Origin: Methanomassiliicoccales archaeon
Lineage (GTDB): Archaea; Thermoplasmatota; Thermoplasmata; Methanomassiliicoccales; JAAEEP01
Assembly: GCA_013415695.1 (NCBI GenBank)
Contig: JAAEEP010000008.1
Location: 25,936 to 89,935, forward strand
Length of the DNA stretch: 64,000 nucleotides
Direction: 5' to 3'
Below the pieces are notes generated by a model, which worked only from the letters and a program-made list of their open reading frames with translations, had not been told where the DNA came from and searched no databases. A program made the translations under genes and the position numbers. Below are positions 43,601 to 51,245 of the stretch, piece by piece. Numbering within the stretch: position 1 is the first letter of the stretch; every line of letters begins with the position of its first letter.

Positions 43601-44826
43601 AGCTGGTGAGGCGTATCCAGCAGATGCGCAAGGACATGAAGCTGGATGTAGAGGAATTCATCTCCACGGAGGTGAAGGCCTCAGCGACCATGACGGAGTA
43701 CTTCAAGGACTGGAAAGAACACATCATGAAGGAGACCAGATCCAGGAACCTCATATTCACTGATAAGCCCGAAGGAGAATACGCCGTTGACTGGAAGGTA
43801 GAGGGGGGAGACATCCACATTTCAGTGACCTCGCTCAACCTCAAGGCCAGCATTGAGAATCTCATGACCATTCCTGGTCTTTCGCAGAACGCCGCTCTGG
43901 TACTCATTGATGCGGGCATCAACCGTATGGATGAGCTCCGGAACAAAGACGAGGAGTATCTCGAGGACATAAAGGGAATCTCTAGCTCCGATTTGAAGAA
44001 GATCGTCGATTTCCTCGAAGCGAGACCCGATGAAGGAGAGAAATGTCCCAGCTGTGGAGCGATCGTGGGCAAAGATGATGCGAAGTGCTCCGGTTGCGGT
44101 GCTTCCCTTAAAGAGGAGGGGGCACCCATGGAAGAGATAGTCGAATATCTCATCTCCATACCGAATGTGACCGAGGATCTGGCGGTAAAGATCTACCAGG
44201 CGGGGTACGACTCGGTTGAGAAGATCAAGAATGCCAAGATCGACGACCTTGAGAAATTGGGGGCCGGCGACATAGCAGAGGATATCATCAGCTACTCGCC
44301 CAAGGTGAAGCTCAAGAAGGAGGAGGCTGTCAAAGAACCGAAACCGACTCCAGAAGGGGAGAAAGCCAAGGAGCTCGTACTCGAGGGAGGTTTCACCTAT
44401 CTCATCAAGGAAGAGCGTTCCAAACGTTCCTACGAGATGTTCCAGAATGCCCTCAACGAGGGTTTGAAGGGGTTCTGTGTCACCCGCAATTATCCGCTTA
44501 AGATAAAATCCAAGTACGATCTGGGCGACACACAGATGTTATGGCTGTCCTCCATCGGAAAGGAGAACTCTCTCAGACCCAAGGACCTGGAGAAGCTTTC
44601 ATTCGCACTCGACCAATTCGTCAGTTCAGAGGGCGGAATAATCCTACTGGATGGTCTGGAATATCTGATTACCAACAACAACTTCCTGACAGTCCTAAGG
44701 TTCATCCAGTCCCTTCGGGATCAGATCGCCATCAACAACTCAATACTGCTATTGGCACTTAACCCTTCAACACTTGAACCCTCGGAGCTTAACCTTCTGG
44801 AGAAAGAGGTCGACACCACGATCTAG
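40681..44826 (+). CDS. ileS: Isoleucyl-tRNA synthetase with C-terminal HhH-zinc ribbon-HhH-DUF835 extension
   Basis: 1381 residues from the ATG at 40681; the upstream GTG would lie ahead of the transcription start predicted from the TATA-like CTTTTAA (~40638). Residues 1-~1050 are a normal archaeal/eukaryal IleRS: AIHLGTALNKT (HIGH motif at ~55), WCPRCE zinc knuckle, editing domain, RMSKSKG (600-606), anticodon-binding and C-terminal domains. The last ~330 residues are extra: a helix-hairpin-helix-like part (IPGLSQNAALVLIDAGI), a zinc ribbon (CPSCG ... CSGCG, from ~1122), a second helical repeat (IPNVTEDLAVKIYQAGY) and a DUF835 domain (~1239-1381). The frame is continuous. Single gene, convergent with the PMDh operon and overlapping it by four bases. 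Confidence 0.95.
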   Translation: MIKQVQSSYNPRNLEENVQEYWAENNIYKKVKDSKSNYPDFYFVDGPPYTTGAIHLGTALNKTIKDVILRYKRMGRHNVRDQPGYDMHGLPIEVKVERSIGVKSKGEIEEYGIDKFVSTCKQFALDFQKSMTEQFKELGVWMDWDRPYMTLNPSYIEGAWWTLKRAYDRDMLTSAERVLSWCPRCETALAEAEIEYSDEKDPSIYVRFKLKDQDAALLIWTTTPWTLLANMAVAVQPDFRYVRVRYLRENGDSLTLIIMKDLVEPIGIMTEWDEYQILEEMTGKDLIGLEYIPPFAEEVPYQSKVTGEWIHKVIPSETVEAENTGLVHIAPGHGPEDFELGQRYDIPPFCPVDEGGNYTEEAGTRYAGMFVKKANELIMEDLEKNMLMFYRTTVDHRYGHCWRCESNIIYRTTRQWFLQVTKLKDLMLSEVDRVRWTPDWAGSSRQRDWVANARDWCISRQRYWGVPIPVWTCPCGEMKVVSSLKELEGAEGYREDLEPHRPWIDEVHIECENCGGPMSRVPDVLDVWFDAGVCSWAQLDFPSNTDKFERWWPARWIVEAHDQTRGWFYSQLASGCIAFDRAPYESVLMHGWVLDPNGERMSKSKGNAIEPKKIMDEFGADALRFYLLRANAPWEDLSFQHEGVKNARKMLNILWNVFKFAATYMSIDNFNPDSVEYRSLGGALHPEDQWMISKTEKIKNEMAKYLNSYELHRACRTLEDYIVEDLSRWYVRLIRDRMWKEEGDLDKLAAYKVLYDSLMTATKLLAPICPHITEEIYRHMDGTLESVHMIDWPTPDLTRVSERLEASMQSAQELVEIIAAERQKVGLKLRWPLKRVVIRCRSEEMMRSLKTLENVIQSQANVKKVEMLAPGEEWDEMILSVIPNPHAIGKVYRQWSSKIAVLLKSRPAKQIKDSISKGEYQLGIEGQMVKIEPNMVSFSSSLPPDIIEVQFSEGDLFIDFMVTPEIKAEGFARELVRRIQQMRKDMKLDVEEFISTEVKASATMTEYFKDWKEHIMKETRSRNLIFTDKPEGEYAVDWKVEGGDIHISVTSLNLKASIENLMTIPGLSQNAALVLIDAGINRMDELRNKDEEYLEDIKGISSSDLKKIVDFLEARPDEGEKCPSCGAIVGKDDAKCSGCGASLKEEGAPMEEIVEYLISIPNVTEDLAVKIYQAGYDSVEKIKNAKIDDLEKLGAGDIAEDIISYSPKVKLKKEEAVKEPKPTPEGEKAKELVLEGGFTYLIKEERSKRSYEMFQNALNEGLKGFCVTRNYPLKIKSKYDLGDTQMLWLSSIGKENSLRPKDLEKLSFALDQFVSSEGGIILLDGLEYLITNNNFLTVLRFIQSLRDQIAINNSILLLALNPSTLEPSELNLLEKEVDTTI

Positions 44827-45599
44827 AGAAGTCCCAGCCTTCTGAAGACATCGTCAAGTCCGGGAACCGTAGAGTAGTCCCTCAGCTCAAGCGGAGATAT
44901 CCAGGCGTGATCCACGTGCTCCCAATCCGTGGTGATCTTCCTTTCACCTACGTCGAAGAGGAATGGATGCACGATCCAGGCTCTATCCTCATTCCTGATG
45001 GTTATCGGCTCCCCTTCCTGGACCAGAATCGGGTCATCTATGCCCGCCTCTTCCGAGACTTCTCGGAGGGCAGCCTGTTCTGACGTCTCCCCGGACTCGA
45101 CGTAGCCTGAAATACCTGCCCACATGCCTCTGCAGGAACCGACATCATCGCTTCTTTGGAGTATGAGAACTTTCTGCTGATTCCGTAGAATGCTAGTCAC
45201 CACATGGACTATCTCAAGAGAGGGGATCTCGAGCACACCTGAGTCCGCATCTACCTTCATGTGGTCTCCCGTCCGTATGACCGAGATATCGACGTTATCC
45301 ACCATGGGTATCTCAGCCATTACCGCTCCAGTTGCCACGATGGGTTCAGCCATAGTGTTGATTATGGCTGAAGGGGCTTTTCCAGCTCTCTTCAAATCCA
45401 GCATCACGTATGACCCAACAGTGCTCCCCCTTCCCATGGGGAATACCAAGATTCTTCCTGAGATGCTCTCGTCAGAACCATCAGTGGTAAGAATTCCGGT
45501 AGAAGGGTCCACACCTCCCAGGAAACTGAAGGCCTGTTCCAAGACAAGTGCTGTGCCCTCGGCCTTACCCGGTGAGATTCCCCTACCTTTGAGTATCAC
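44823..45599 (-). CDS. Phosphomevalonate dehydratase small subunit fused to a Nudix domain
   Basis: 258 residues from a GTG at 45599 that overlaps the large-subunit stop (GTGA) and has GGAGCTGAT upstream. Residues 1-~128 are the aconitase-X small-subunit swivel domain (KGRGISPGKAEGTALVL, VFPMGRGSTVGSYV, AIINTMAEPIVATGAVMA). Residues ~129-258 are a Nudix hydrolase domain with an intact box at ~165-187 (GYVESGETSE, then LREVSEEAGI). With the large subunit it would dehydrate mevalonate 5-phosphate to trans-anhydromevalonate 5-phosphate in the archaeal mevalonate pathway. The Nudix part could act on a pathway diphosphate or be a housekeeping enzyme; the fusion is unusual in my experience. Confidence 0.9.
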   Translation of the reverse strand: MILKGRGISPGKAEGTALVLEQAFSFLGGVDPSTGILTTDGSDESISGRILVFPMGRGSTVGSYVMLDLKRAGKAPSAIINTMAEPIVATGAVMAEIPMVDNVDISVIRTGDHMKVDADSGVLEIPSLEIVHVVTSILRNQQKVLILQRSDDVGSCRGMWAGISGYVESGETSEQAALREVSEEAGIDDPILVQEGEPITIRNEDRAWIVHPFLFDVGERKITTDWEHVDHAWISPLELRDYSTVPGLDDVFRRLGLL

Positions 45600-46765
45600 G
45601 ATATCAGCTCCAACAAGCCTTTTGTGGTATCGCAGACCACCTTTTGAGAGCACAATCCAGGAAGGTAATTGCAGGCCTTGGCCGAATTTGTGCCAGTGCA
45701 TGTATGATGATCCTCTATGGGAGCCACCACCATGCAGGTATCGCAGACCACCTTCCCGAACCTCTCCAGGGTGGTCACCTCCTTGGGGCAACGCTCCTTC
45801 ACCCATCTATTGGTGCAGAACCAGACCTCAGTGTCCCTCTTTCTCTCCTTTTTCTCTAGAATGGAGGCAATCTCTCTCATCTCAGCCTCGGAAAGATGGG
45901 GGCATCCCAGGGCTATAAGGTCTGGTTCCTTTCCGGAGCTAAGGGATTCCTTCGCCTTCTCAATATCCGAGGAGTCCACCCGGATCCTCTCCAGACCCTT
46001 GAGTTCGTGCCCATATTCAATTGGAGTGATACCTTCAACATGGAAAAGCGCAATGGCTCCCGCAGCGGCCATTGCTGCCGCCATGGTCTTAAGGCGGTCG
46101 GTGTTGGGGCAGATGCCTTTGAAATAGGGGACAGCGTTGCCAAGCCTCTTGCCTATAACCTGACCAAGTAGGGAGTGGGAGAGTATATCGTCCCCTATGT
46201 CAGCCTCCACGATCACACTGGGGTGACGGTTCTCCTCCAGGTGAAGGCCGTACAAGGGCGTCTTTCCAATGATTGCGGCCGAGAGGGCACCTGGACCCCC
46301 CTCCCGGTTGGTCCTGGCTCCAATAACGGAGTTCACAAAGGACAGGGCATTGGATTCTGCCCAGGAGACATGCTCACCCAATCTGGGCACGTTGTAGTGA
46401 AGATACGGTGTGCAGGTGCAACACGTTTGAACTCCCAAGCTGCTGTAGGAATCGATGATCGCCTTCTGTCTCTCAGCGAAGAGGGGATCTACTCCCATAT
46501 CCCTCCATCTCTCGAGGTCCATTCCCGCGGGGTTCAGCGTGGTCTTGACTCGGATCTGGGCCTGACCTTCGAGAGAGTTCAAGAACTGAAGTCCTCCCTC
46601 ACCAATGGTCTTGTAAGATACTCCAGAAAGATGGGCGGACGTGATGGGAATGAGCTTCTCGGCATCGAATATCTTGCCCAATGCCGTCAGGATCTCCATG
46701 GCCTTCTGCTGACCAGGACCCTCTTCACCGTCGAGTATATCCTCCTCCTGTCTCGTGAGAAACAT
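45596..46765 (-). CDS. Phosphomevalonate dehydratase large subunit (aconitase X catalytic subunit)
   Basis: 389 residues from the ATG at 46765 (ribosome binding site GGGGAG). Aconitase-X/DUF521 features: LTRQEEDILDGEEG, the iron-sulfur region VQTCCTCTPYLHYN, ESNALSFVNSVIGARTNREG, and further cysteines near the end (VVCDTCMVVAPIE). In archaea this subunit and the swivel subunit form phosphomevalonate dehydratase, an oxygen-sensitive [4Fe-4S] enzyme. Its presence argues against the Thermoplasma-type mevalonate 3-kinase route in this organism. Co-transcribed with the fused small subunit; divergent from acr3. Confidence 0.92.
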   Translation of the reverse strand: MFLTRQEEDILDGEEGPGQQKAMEILTALGKIFDAEKLIPITSAHLSGVSYKTIGEGGLQFLNSLEGQAQIRVKTTLNPAGMDLERWRDMGVDPLFAERQKAIIDSYSSLGVQTCCTCTPYLHYNVPRLGEHVSWAESNALSFVNSVIGARTNREGGPGALSAAIIGKTPLYGLHLEENRHPSVIVEADIGDDILSHSLLGQVIGKRLGNAVPYFKGICPNTDRLKTMAAAMAAAGAIALFHVEGITPIEYGHELKGLERIRVDSSDIEKAKESLSSGKEPDLIALGCPHLSEAEMREIASILEKKERKRDTEVWFCTNRWVKERCPKEVTTLERFGKVVCDTCMVVAPIEDHHTCTGTNSAKACNYLPGLCSQKVVCDTTKGLLELIS

Positions 46766-46840
46766 CTGACTCCCCAAAGGGAAGAATGCGGTAATAACCC
46801 TTTGCTGCTGGCATGTGATGCAGAGGCATTGACACCGGAT

Positions 46841-46911
46841 TTGAAGATTTCAATTTCATTTGAAATCCCAATAGTTAAATATTCAGATAACATTTCAAGA
46901 ATACTTGAAAT
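46841..46911. promoter_or_regulatory. Array of three inverted repeats in the PMDh/acr3 divergent promoter
   Basis: Three perfect palindromes share the TTGAA/TTTCA theme: TTGAA-GAT-TTCAA (46841-46853), ATTTCA-TT-TGAAAT (46853-46866) and ATTTCAAG-AATA-CTTGAAAT (46892-46911). A TATA-like TTAAATATT (46874-46882) lies between the last two, so the third would cover the acr3 start of transcription. The arrangement suits an ArsR/SmtB-type repressor. No such regulator gene is in the window. Confidence 0.6.
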
Positions 46912-46944
46912 CCTAATTCAATAGCTCATCGGAGAATGGATCCA

Positions 46945-48045
46945 ATGGAAACTAAGGTCGCTAGCAGGCTCTCGTTCTTGAATAGGTACCTAACATTGTG
47001 GATCTTCTTGGCAATGTTCATTGGAATAGGTATCGGTGCTTTGGTTCCAGGAATCGCAGACTGGCTCGAATCCTTGAGCATTGGTACAACCTCGATCCCC
47101 ATAGCGGTGGGCTTGATTCTCATGATGTACCCACCGCTGGCCAAGGTGAAGTACGAGAAGCTGTCCCAAATGACTCGAAGGCCGGAGTCCCGGAAGATGT
47201 TCGCGACATCACTGATCCTAAACTATTTGGTAGGGCCAATGCTGATGTTCGCGTTAGCCTGGATTTTCCTTCCGGACCTTCCTGAGTATCGCATAGGTTT
47301 GATCCTCACCGGAATAGCGAGATGCATCGCGATGGTACTGGTGTGGAACCAGCTGGCAAAGGGAGATTCGGAATATGCGGCCGTTCTTGTCGCACTCAAC
47401 TCGATATTCCAGATACTCCTGTACTCGTTCTACGCATACTTCTTGATATTCATCCTATCAGAGGCAATAGCACCAGGTTCCGGTGTCCCGGTCCAGATCT
47501 CGATATGGGACGTGGCGGTCTCCGTCCTGATCTATCTTGGAATTCCATTCGTCGCGGGCATATTGACAAGATACGTCCTTGTGCCAAGAAAGGGGGAGGA
47601 ATGGTACGACAAGAAACTCATGTCAAAGTTGGGAAAGGTCTCGCTATTGGCTCTTCTTTTCACCATTGTGGTGATGTTCTCTCTCAAGGGCGAATACATA
47701 CTAGAGCTACCAATTGACGTACTGAGGATAGCCATACCGCTTCTGATATACTTCATGATCATGTTCTTCCTTTCATTCTACCTGTCGATCCGATTGAAGT
47801 TCGATTATCCACATGCCGTGGCCCAGACCTTCACCGCAGCAAGCAATAACTTTGAACTGGCCATCGCTGTTGCGATTGCCGTGTTTGGAATATCGTCTGG
47901 GGTGGCTTTTGCCGCTGTCATCGGACCGCTAATTGAAGTGCCAGTGCTGATAAGCCTGGTCAGCGTGGCATTCTGGTTCCGCAGGAAGTACTACGATTCT
48001 AACGACAGGGTTATAGTAGATGCGGCTGCAGGGAAAGAATCCTAA
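46945..48045 (+). CDS. acr3: Acr3-family arsenite efflux permease
   Basis: 366 residues from the ATG at 46945, ten bases after GGAG; the earlier ATG at 46936 is too close to that site. About ten membrane segments. The key cysteine of Acr3 is in [17 protein letters not shown], and the pore-region motif [19 protein letters not shown] is present. It exports arsenite driven by the proton gradient. The inverted-repeat array upstream suggests metalloid control. No arsenate reductase or ArsA is adjacent. Confidence 0.95.
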   Translation: METKVASRLSFLNRYLTLWIFLAMFIGIGIGALVPGIADWLESLSIGTTSIPIAVGLILMMYPPLAKVKYEKLSQMTRRPESRKMFATSLILNYLVGPMLMFALAWIFLPDLPEYRIGLILTGIARCIAMVLVWNQLAKGDSEYAAVLVALNSIFQILLYSFYAYFLIFILSEAIAPGSGVPVQISIWDVAVSVLIYLGIPFVAGILTRYVLVPRKGEEWYDKKLMSKLGKVSLLALLFTIVVMFSLKGEYILELPIDVLRIAIPLLIYFMIMFFLSFYLSIRLKFDYPHAVAQTFTAASNNFELAIAVAIAVFGISSGVAFAAVIGPLIEVPVLISLVSVAFWFRRKYYDSNDRVIVDAAAGKES

Positions 48046-48146
48046 ATTGAAACTCTTTCAGTTATCCCCATTTCAGTCTCATCAATATCTGTATCTTTAA
48101 AGGGAAGAGTCGATTCCTCGCTCTCTCTCACCGCTATCGATTGCAT

Positions 48147-48356
48147 CTACCAATCTTTAATGAGGTCCAAGGAGAACTCCCACATCTTGTCACCGCCCAC
48201 TGAATTCACCTTTCTCCCGACCTCGATAGCCTCTTCCACCTGCTGTTTGGCTATTCCCAGCTGCTTCGCCTTTTCCAGATGATGGCGAAGGCATGGTTGA
48301 CATCTGCCTGCTATCGATGCTGCGATGGCGGCCAGCTCTTTCACTTCTGGATCCAT
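48147..48356 (-). CDS. Carboxymuconolactone decarboxylase/AhpD-like protein
   Basis: 69 residues from the ATG at 48356 (AGGTGAT upstream). The AhpD-like active site RCQPCLRHHLEKA (CXXC plus His) is intact. Such small proteins are peroxidase- or disulfide-reductase-like. It follows the DGC-domain gene on the same strand and is convergent with acr3; the cluster is often linked to metalloid or oxidative stress, which here is inference. Confidence 0.85.
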   Translation of the reverse strand: MDPEVKELAAIAASIAGRCQPCLRHHLEKAKQLGIAKQQVEEAIEVGRKVNSVGGDKMWEFSLDLIKDW

Positions 48357-48417
48357 AAAATCACCTTTCAATCCTCGTTTTCACATTCTGGATCGAGCAC
48401 TTACAATTCACTGATGC

Positions 48418-48822
48418 TCATAGATTCGATCTTATCCGTTCCGTGATTTGTGAAATAGTCACAGTATCGATATCAAGGTTGTAGCTCTTCTTTATTCCCA
48501 GTTCTGTAATGACACAGTGATCATGGATACTCACCCCAGCGAGATCGGCGGCCTTCTTGCCACACGCCACTGGGCAACCGTCGATGACCACCACTTTGCG
48601 GGCAGCCTTTGCCGTCTCGACGATGGTAGGGACATGTGCCCCTATTCCAGCCAGACAGGACATCTTAAAGCCGTTCCCATCGGAGAGTACCTTCGCAACC
48701 TCGTTTGCCAATTGGCCGACATTTGATGCTCCACTACAGGCCAGGATGATAACCGCATTTCCACCGCATGTGCACTTTGCACCACTCTGCACCTCGATCA
48801 AGCTCTTGCACCTCTTAGCCAA
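48418..48822 (-). CDS. DGC-domain putative zinc-binding protein
   Basis: 134 residues, TTG start behind GAGGTGATC. Cysteine motifs CTCGGNA, LACSGASNVGQLA and the DGC-type VIDGCPVACGKKA are visible, with alternating strands and helices. The family is often encoded near arsenic or thioredoxin genes and may bind a metal through its cysteines; the reaction is unknown. Together with the CMD-like gene it forms a two-gene unit. Confidence 0.85.
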   Translation of the reverse strand: MAKRCKSLIEVQSGAKCTCGGNAVIILACSGASNVGQLANEVAKVLSDGNGFKMSCLAGIGAHVPTIVETAKAARKVVVIDGCPVACGKKAADLAGVSIHDHCVITELGIKKSYNLDIDTVTISQITERIRSNL

Positions 48823-48889
48823 TCGATCACCTCGGCGATAAACCCTTTGCCCAAAAAGTTGCTGCCATCAGAACGATGAGGGGAGGGAG

Positions 48890-49007
48890 CGGGCCTGTCG
48901 GGATTTTCATTCCCCTCATCAGGGATTTTGAACCCGGGTCTGAGGCTTTCCCCAGTCACGAGGAACTGCCGGAGGCCTCTGTGATATCCAAGCTACACCA
49001 CAGGCCC
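48890..49007 (-). tRNA. tRNA-Arg(CCG) with two introns
   Basis: Exons at 49007-48969, 48947-48927 and 48903-48890. The acceptor stem pairs GGGCCTG with CAGGCCC, followed by discriminator G; CCA is not encoded. The anticodon stem is GAGGC/GCCTC with loop CTCCGGA, anticodon CCG. Intron 1 (21 nt, 48968-48948) sits after position 37: bulges GG^C and AA^A flank the 4-bp helix CTCC/GGGG, a textbook bulge-helix-bulge. Intron 2 (23 nt, 48926-48904) sits in the T-loop after position 59: bulges AA^A and AA^T flank TTCA/TGAA. Removing both gives a 74-nt tRNA with T-loop TTCAAAT. One mismatch (C49-A65) remains in the T-stem. A TATA-like element (AGTTTAATAGG, minus strand 49041-49031) is ~25 bases upstream. 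Confidence 0.88.
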
Positions 49008-49142
49008 GCCTAGATTGCGATGTTCGATTTCCTATTAAACTTTGCCCTCTATCCTGACCAAGCCAGAGAAATAGCTATTAAGTGACATTTCCGATCTTGA
49101 CTAGATAGAAGTTATTTATAGCGAGTAGCCAATAATCCGAAC

Positions 49143-50744
49143 ATGCCTGGGCGATGGACCACAAGGTTGTCGGTCAAGCACCTGTTCGCCAAGAGAAAAC
49201 CCATTGTTCTAATAATCTTGATCATCGTATTCTTGGTGATAGACGGGACGCTTGGCTGGTATATCGTGACCTATTCCATCGCTGACAAGGAGTTCGATGA
49301 AACCTCCCTGGACTTTGAGATACTGCAACTTGAACGCTCGTTGAACGACCTCGTGGTAGTCAGGTCGGAGCATTCGGTTCACATTCTCCTGGATGACACA
49401 AGCGAACTGCAGTTCTCAGGTGATCCTGTCGATTTCAACTTGGGGGATAGTAGTAACGCGATCGCGGTGCTGACAGACGATGACTTGATCCACTACTTCC
49501 CCCCCGGTCAAACATCGGAACAGTACTTCTTTGAATTGGAGGATGCCGTGGAGCTGATCGGCATTTATGAGGCTTACTCACCCATAGGCTACAGACCAGA
49601 GATGTTGGTTGCAGCCACAAGCAATGCCTCTGGAGATGCAGTCCATATGATCTCAATCGAAACGCAAGAAACAGAATGGACATATTATTTCAACTCCAGT
49701 ATCACAATCACAGCAAGATCTGAAAATACTGGATATTTTTCAATTGTCTTGGAATCCAATGAAATATTTCATTTCGGCAGTTTCAGTTCTATTCCTAGAA
49801 GGATGTACCAGATCCCGAATATTGTTGATGAGGTCAAAGTCGCAGACTCCGGCATTTATTTATTCGTCCTACATGACAACGGTTCAAAGCTTTCTCATTT
49901 CTCCACCGTTTCCAGCAGCCCGATTTTCACAGTCGGTCTTCCAAGTGGTTCGGAGAACCTGCAACTTAGAAATGAGGCGAAATACGCCTATGTCCAAGTT
50001 GGTGAAGAGGTGCTCGAAATCGCTGATGGAAACGTGAGTTCCAAACTGTCGAAACCGGGGCTCATAACCTATGCGGTTCCCACGATTATTGACAGAATCT
50101 ATATTTCAATACCGGGTGAGATACAAGGTTACAAAGATAGAGAATTACCTAACTGGAAGGGGCCCTCAAGCCACGAAGTCAATGGTCTGAACTCAGACGC
50201 CGGGGGGGATCTCATCATTGGGTGGGGCGAACGAGAACTGACAATGATTGATGACTCAAATATGCCCCTGGGCAACGAAGATCTCTGGACCCTCTTGGGA
50301 TTCATGGTAATCTTCGAGTCTGCTCTCCTGATCATCTACGGCTGGTGGGACGAATTTCGAAATACAAGAAAGGAGACCCTCTATATCATTGTAATCGGAG
50401 CGATAGTCGGAATTCTTGTAGCTTACATCATTCCTGACCAGGATGCCATCGAATGGTATGGGGTCACGGCATACATATGCCTGGCTGCTGCTCTGGCTGC
50501 AATTTCCACCCTTATCTCCTTCAAGGTGGATGCAGGTCTGGCCAACATCGTGATAGGACTCGTGGTCGGCATAATCGCAGCCGTCCCCATCGCCCTGCTG
50601 GGCCACTTCCTCATGCAGCTCGGAGGCTTCCAATTCCCAGACTCACCATTCTACTCTCTCGCCAAGCTGATATACACTGGCTTGAAAATGGGAATAGTTG
50701 GTGGGATAATTGGCTGGTTAGCCCACAAGGTCATTCGCGGATGA
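49143..50744 (+). CDS. Membrane protein with large extracytoplasmic propeller-like domain
   Basis: 533 residues. One N-terminal membrane helix (~19-42), ~330 extracytoplasmic residues rich in beta strands with WD/PQQ-like repeats (EHSVHILLDDTSEL, DDDLIHYFPPG, ENLQLRNEAKYAYV), then five membrane helices (~375-530) with a short loop DEFRNTRKET. A TATA-like TTATTTATA ~30 bases upstream suggests a leaderless mRNA. I do not recognise a family. A sensor or transport accessory role is possible but unsupported. Confidence 0.7.
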   Translation: MPGRWTTRLSVKHLFAKRKPIVLIILIIVFLVIDGTLGWYIVTYSIADKEFDETSLDFEILQLERSLNDLVVVRSEHSVHILLDDTSELQFSGDPVDFNLGDSSNAIAVLTDDDLIHYFPPGQTSEQYFFELEDAVELIGIYEAYSPIGYRPEMLVAATSNASGDAVHMISIETQETEWTYYFNSSITITARSENTGYFSIVLESNEIFHFGSFSSIPRRMYQIPNIVDEVKVADSGIYLFVLHDNGSKLSHFSTVSSSPIFTVGLPSGSENLQLRNEAKYAYVQVGEEVLEIADGNVSSKLSKPGLITYAVPTIIDRIYISIPGEIQGYKDRELPNWKGPSSHEVNGLNSDAGGDLIIGWGERELTMIDDSNMPLGNEDLWTLLGFMVIFESALLIIYGWWDEFRNTRKETLYIIVIGAIVGILVAYIIPDQDAIEWYGVTAYICLAAALAAISTLISFKVDAGLANIVIGLVVGIIAAVPIALLGHFLMQLGGFQFPDSPFYSLAKLIYTGLKMGIVGGIIGWLAHKVIRG

Positions 50745-50787
50745 CCTGTACTGACATTGTATAAAATTGGACGAAGGGTGAGAAGGT

Positions 50788-50940
50788 TCACCGCTTCTTG
50801 AACTCTGTGTATCCGCACTTACCGCAGGAGATTCTATCTTCATGTTCGGCCAGAAAAACACCGGGACCGCATTTGGGGCAGTTTCTCCTATTCCTCTCAA
50901 TCTTGTCATCCTTGATCTCGTAGTGGTCCTTCTTTGCCAT
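50788..50940 (-). CDS. rps27ae: 30S ribosomal protein eS31 (S27Ae)
   Basis: 50 residues starting [19 protein letters not shown], with the four-cysteine zinc finger CPKCG ... CGKCGY and basic ends (TEFKKR). This matches archaeal S27Ae in length and order. It is the last gene of the Rpo7-Spt4-kinase-eS24 cluster and starts five bases after eS24 ends. It is easily missed because of its size. Confidence 0.95.
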   Translation of the reverse strand: MAKKDHYEIKDDKIERNRRNCPKCGPGVFLAEHEDRISCGKCGYTEFKKR

Positions 50941-50945
50941 GTCAA

Positions 50946-51245
50946 TCACTCCTGCGACTCTCCGCCTTCAAGTTTGTTCCGGGCAAGCAGGTACTCCTTC
51001 TCGAACTTCTTTGCACTCTCAACGGAGTCGTAGACCTTTGCATAACCCTTGGTCAACTGCCGGCCAAACTCAGTATTCATCCTATCGATAATGACCGTGT
51101 CCTTCTTCACTCCCAGCGTACCAGCCAGTTGCGTCCTTATCTCGTCTCTGGTCGGGGTGCTGGCCCTCTCATGCTCTACGCTGAAGCTGACCTCGGTCCT
51201 CTCCAGAAGGGGGTTCTTCTTCTTTCCCTCGATCTCGATCTTCAA
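50946..51245 (-). CDS. rps24e: 30S ribosomal protein eS24
   Basis: 99 residues. The TTG at 51245 overlaps the kinase stop (TTGA) and has GGAGGAAT upstream; the first residues [19 protein letters not shown] fit the family start. [12 protein letters not shown] and [19 protein letters not shown] are family signatures. Small-subunit ribosomal protein, co-transcribed with eS31 as in many archaea. Confidence 0.95.
   Translation of the reverse strand: MKIEIEGKKKNPLLERTEVSFSVEHERASTPTRDEIRTQLAGTLGVKKDTVIIDRMNTEFGRQLTKGYAKVYDSVESAKKFEKEYLLARNKLEGGESQE

Noticed and set aside
43335..44159. 274-codon minus-strand frame
   Set aside because: Antisense to the end of IleRS and its extension; Ser/Met-rich, no domain.
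45600..45806. 69-residue N-terminal extension of the PMDh small subunit
   Set aside because: Overlaps the large subunit in another frame; the GTG at 45599 with GGAG upstream gives the normal family start.
46175..46924. 249-codon plus-strand frame
   Set aside because: Antisense to the PMDh large subunit and runs through the promoter palindromes.
50718..50945. 75-codon minus-strand frame
   Set aside because: Wrong frame over the eS31 gene, which has the correct zinc finger and length.
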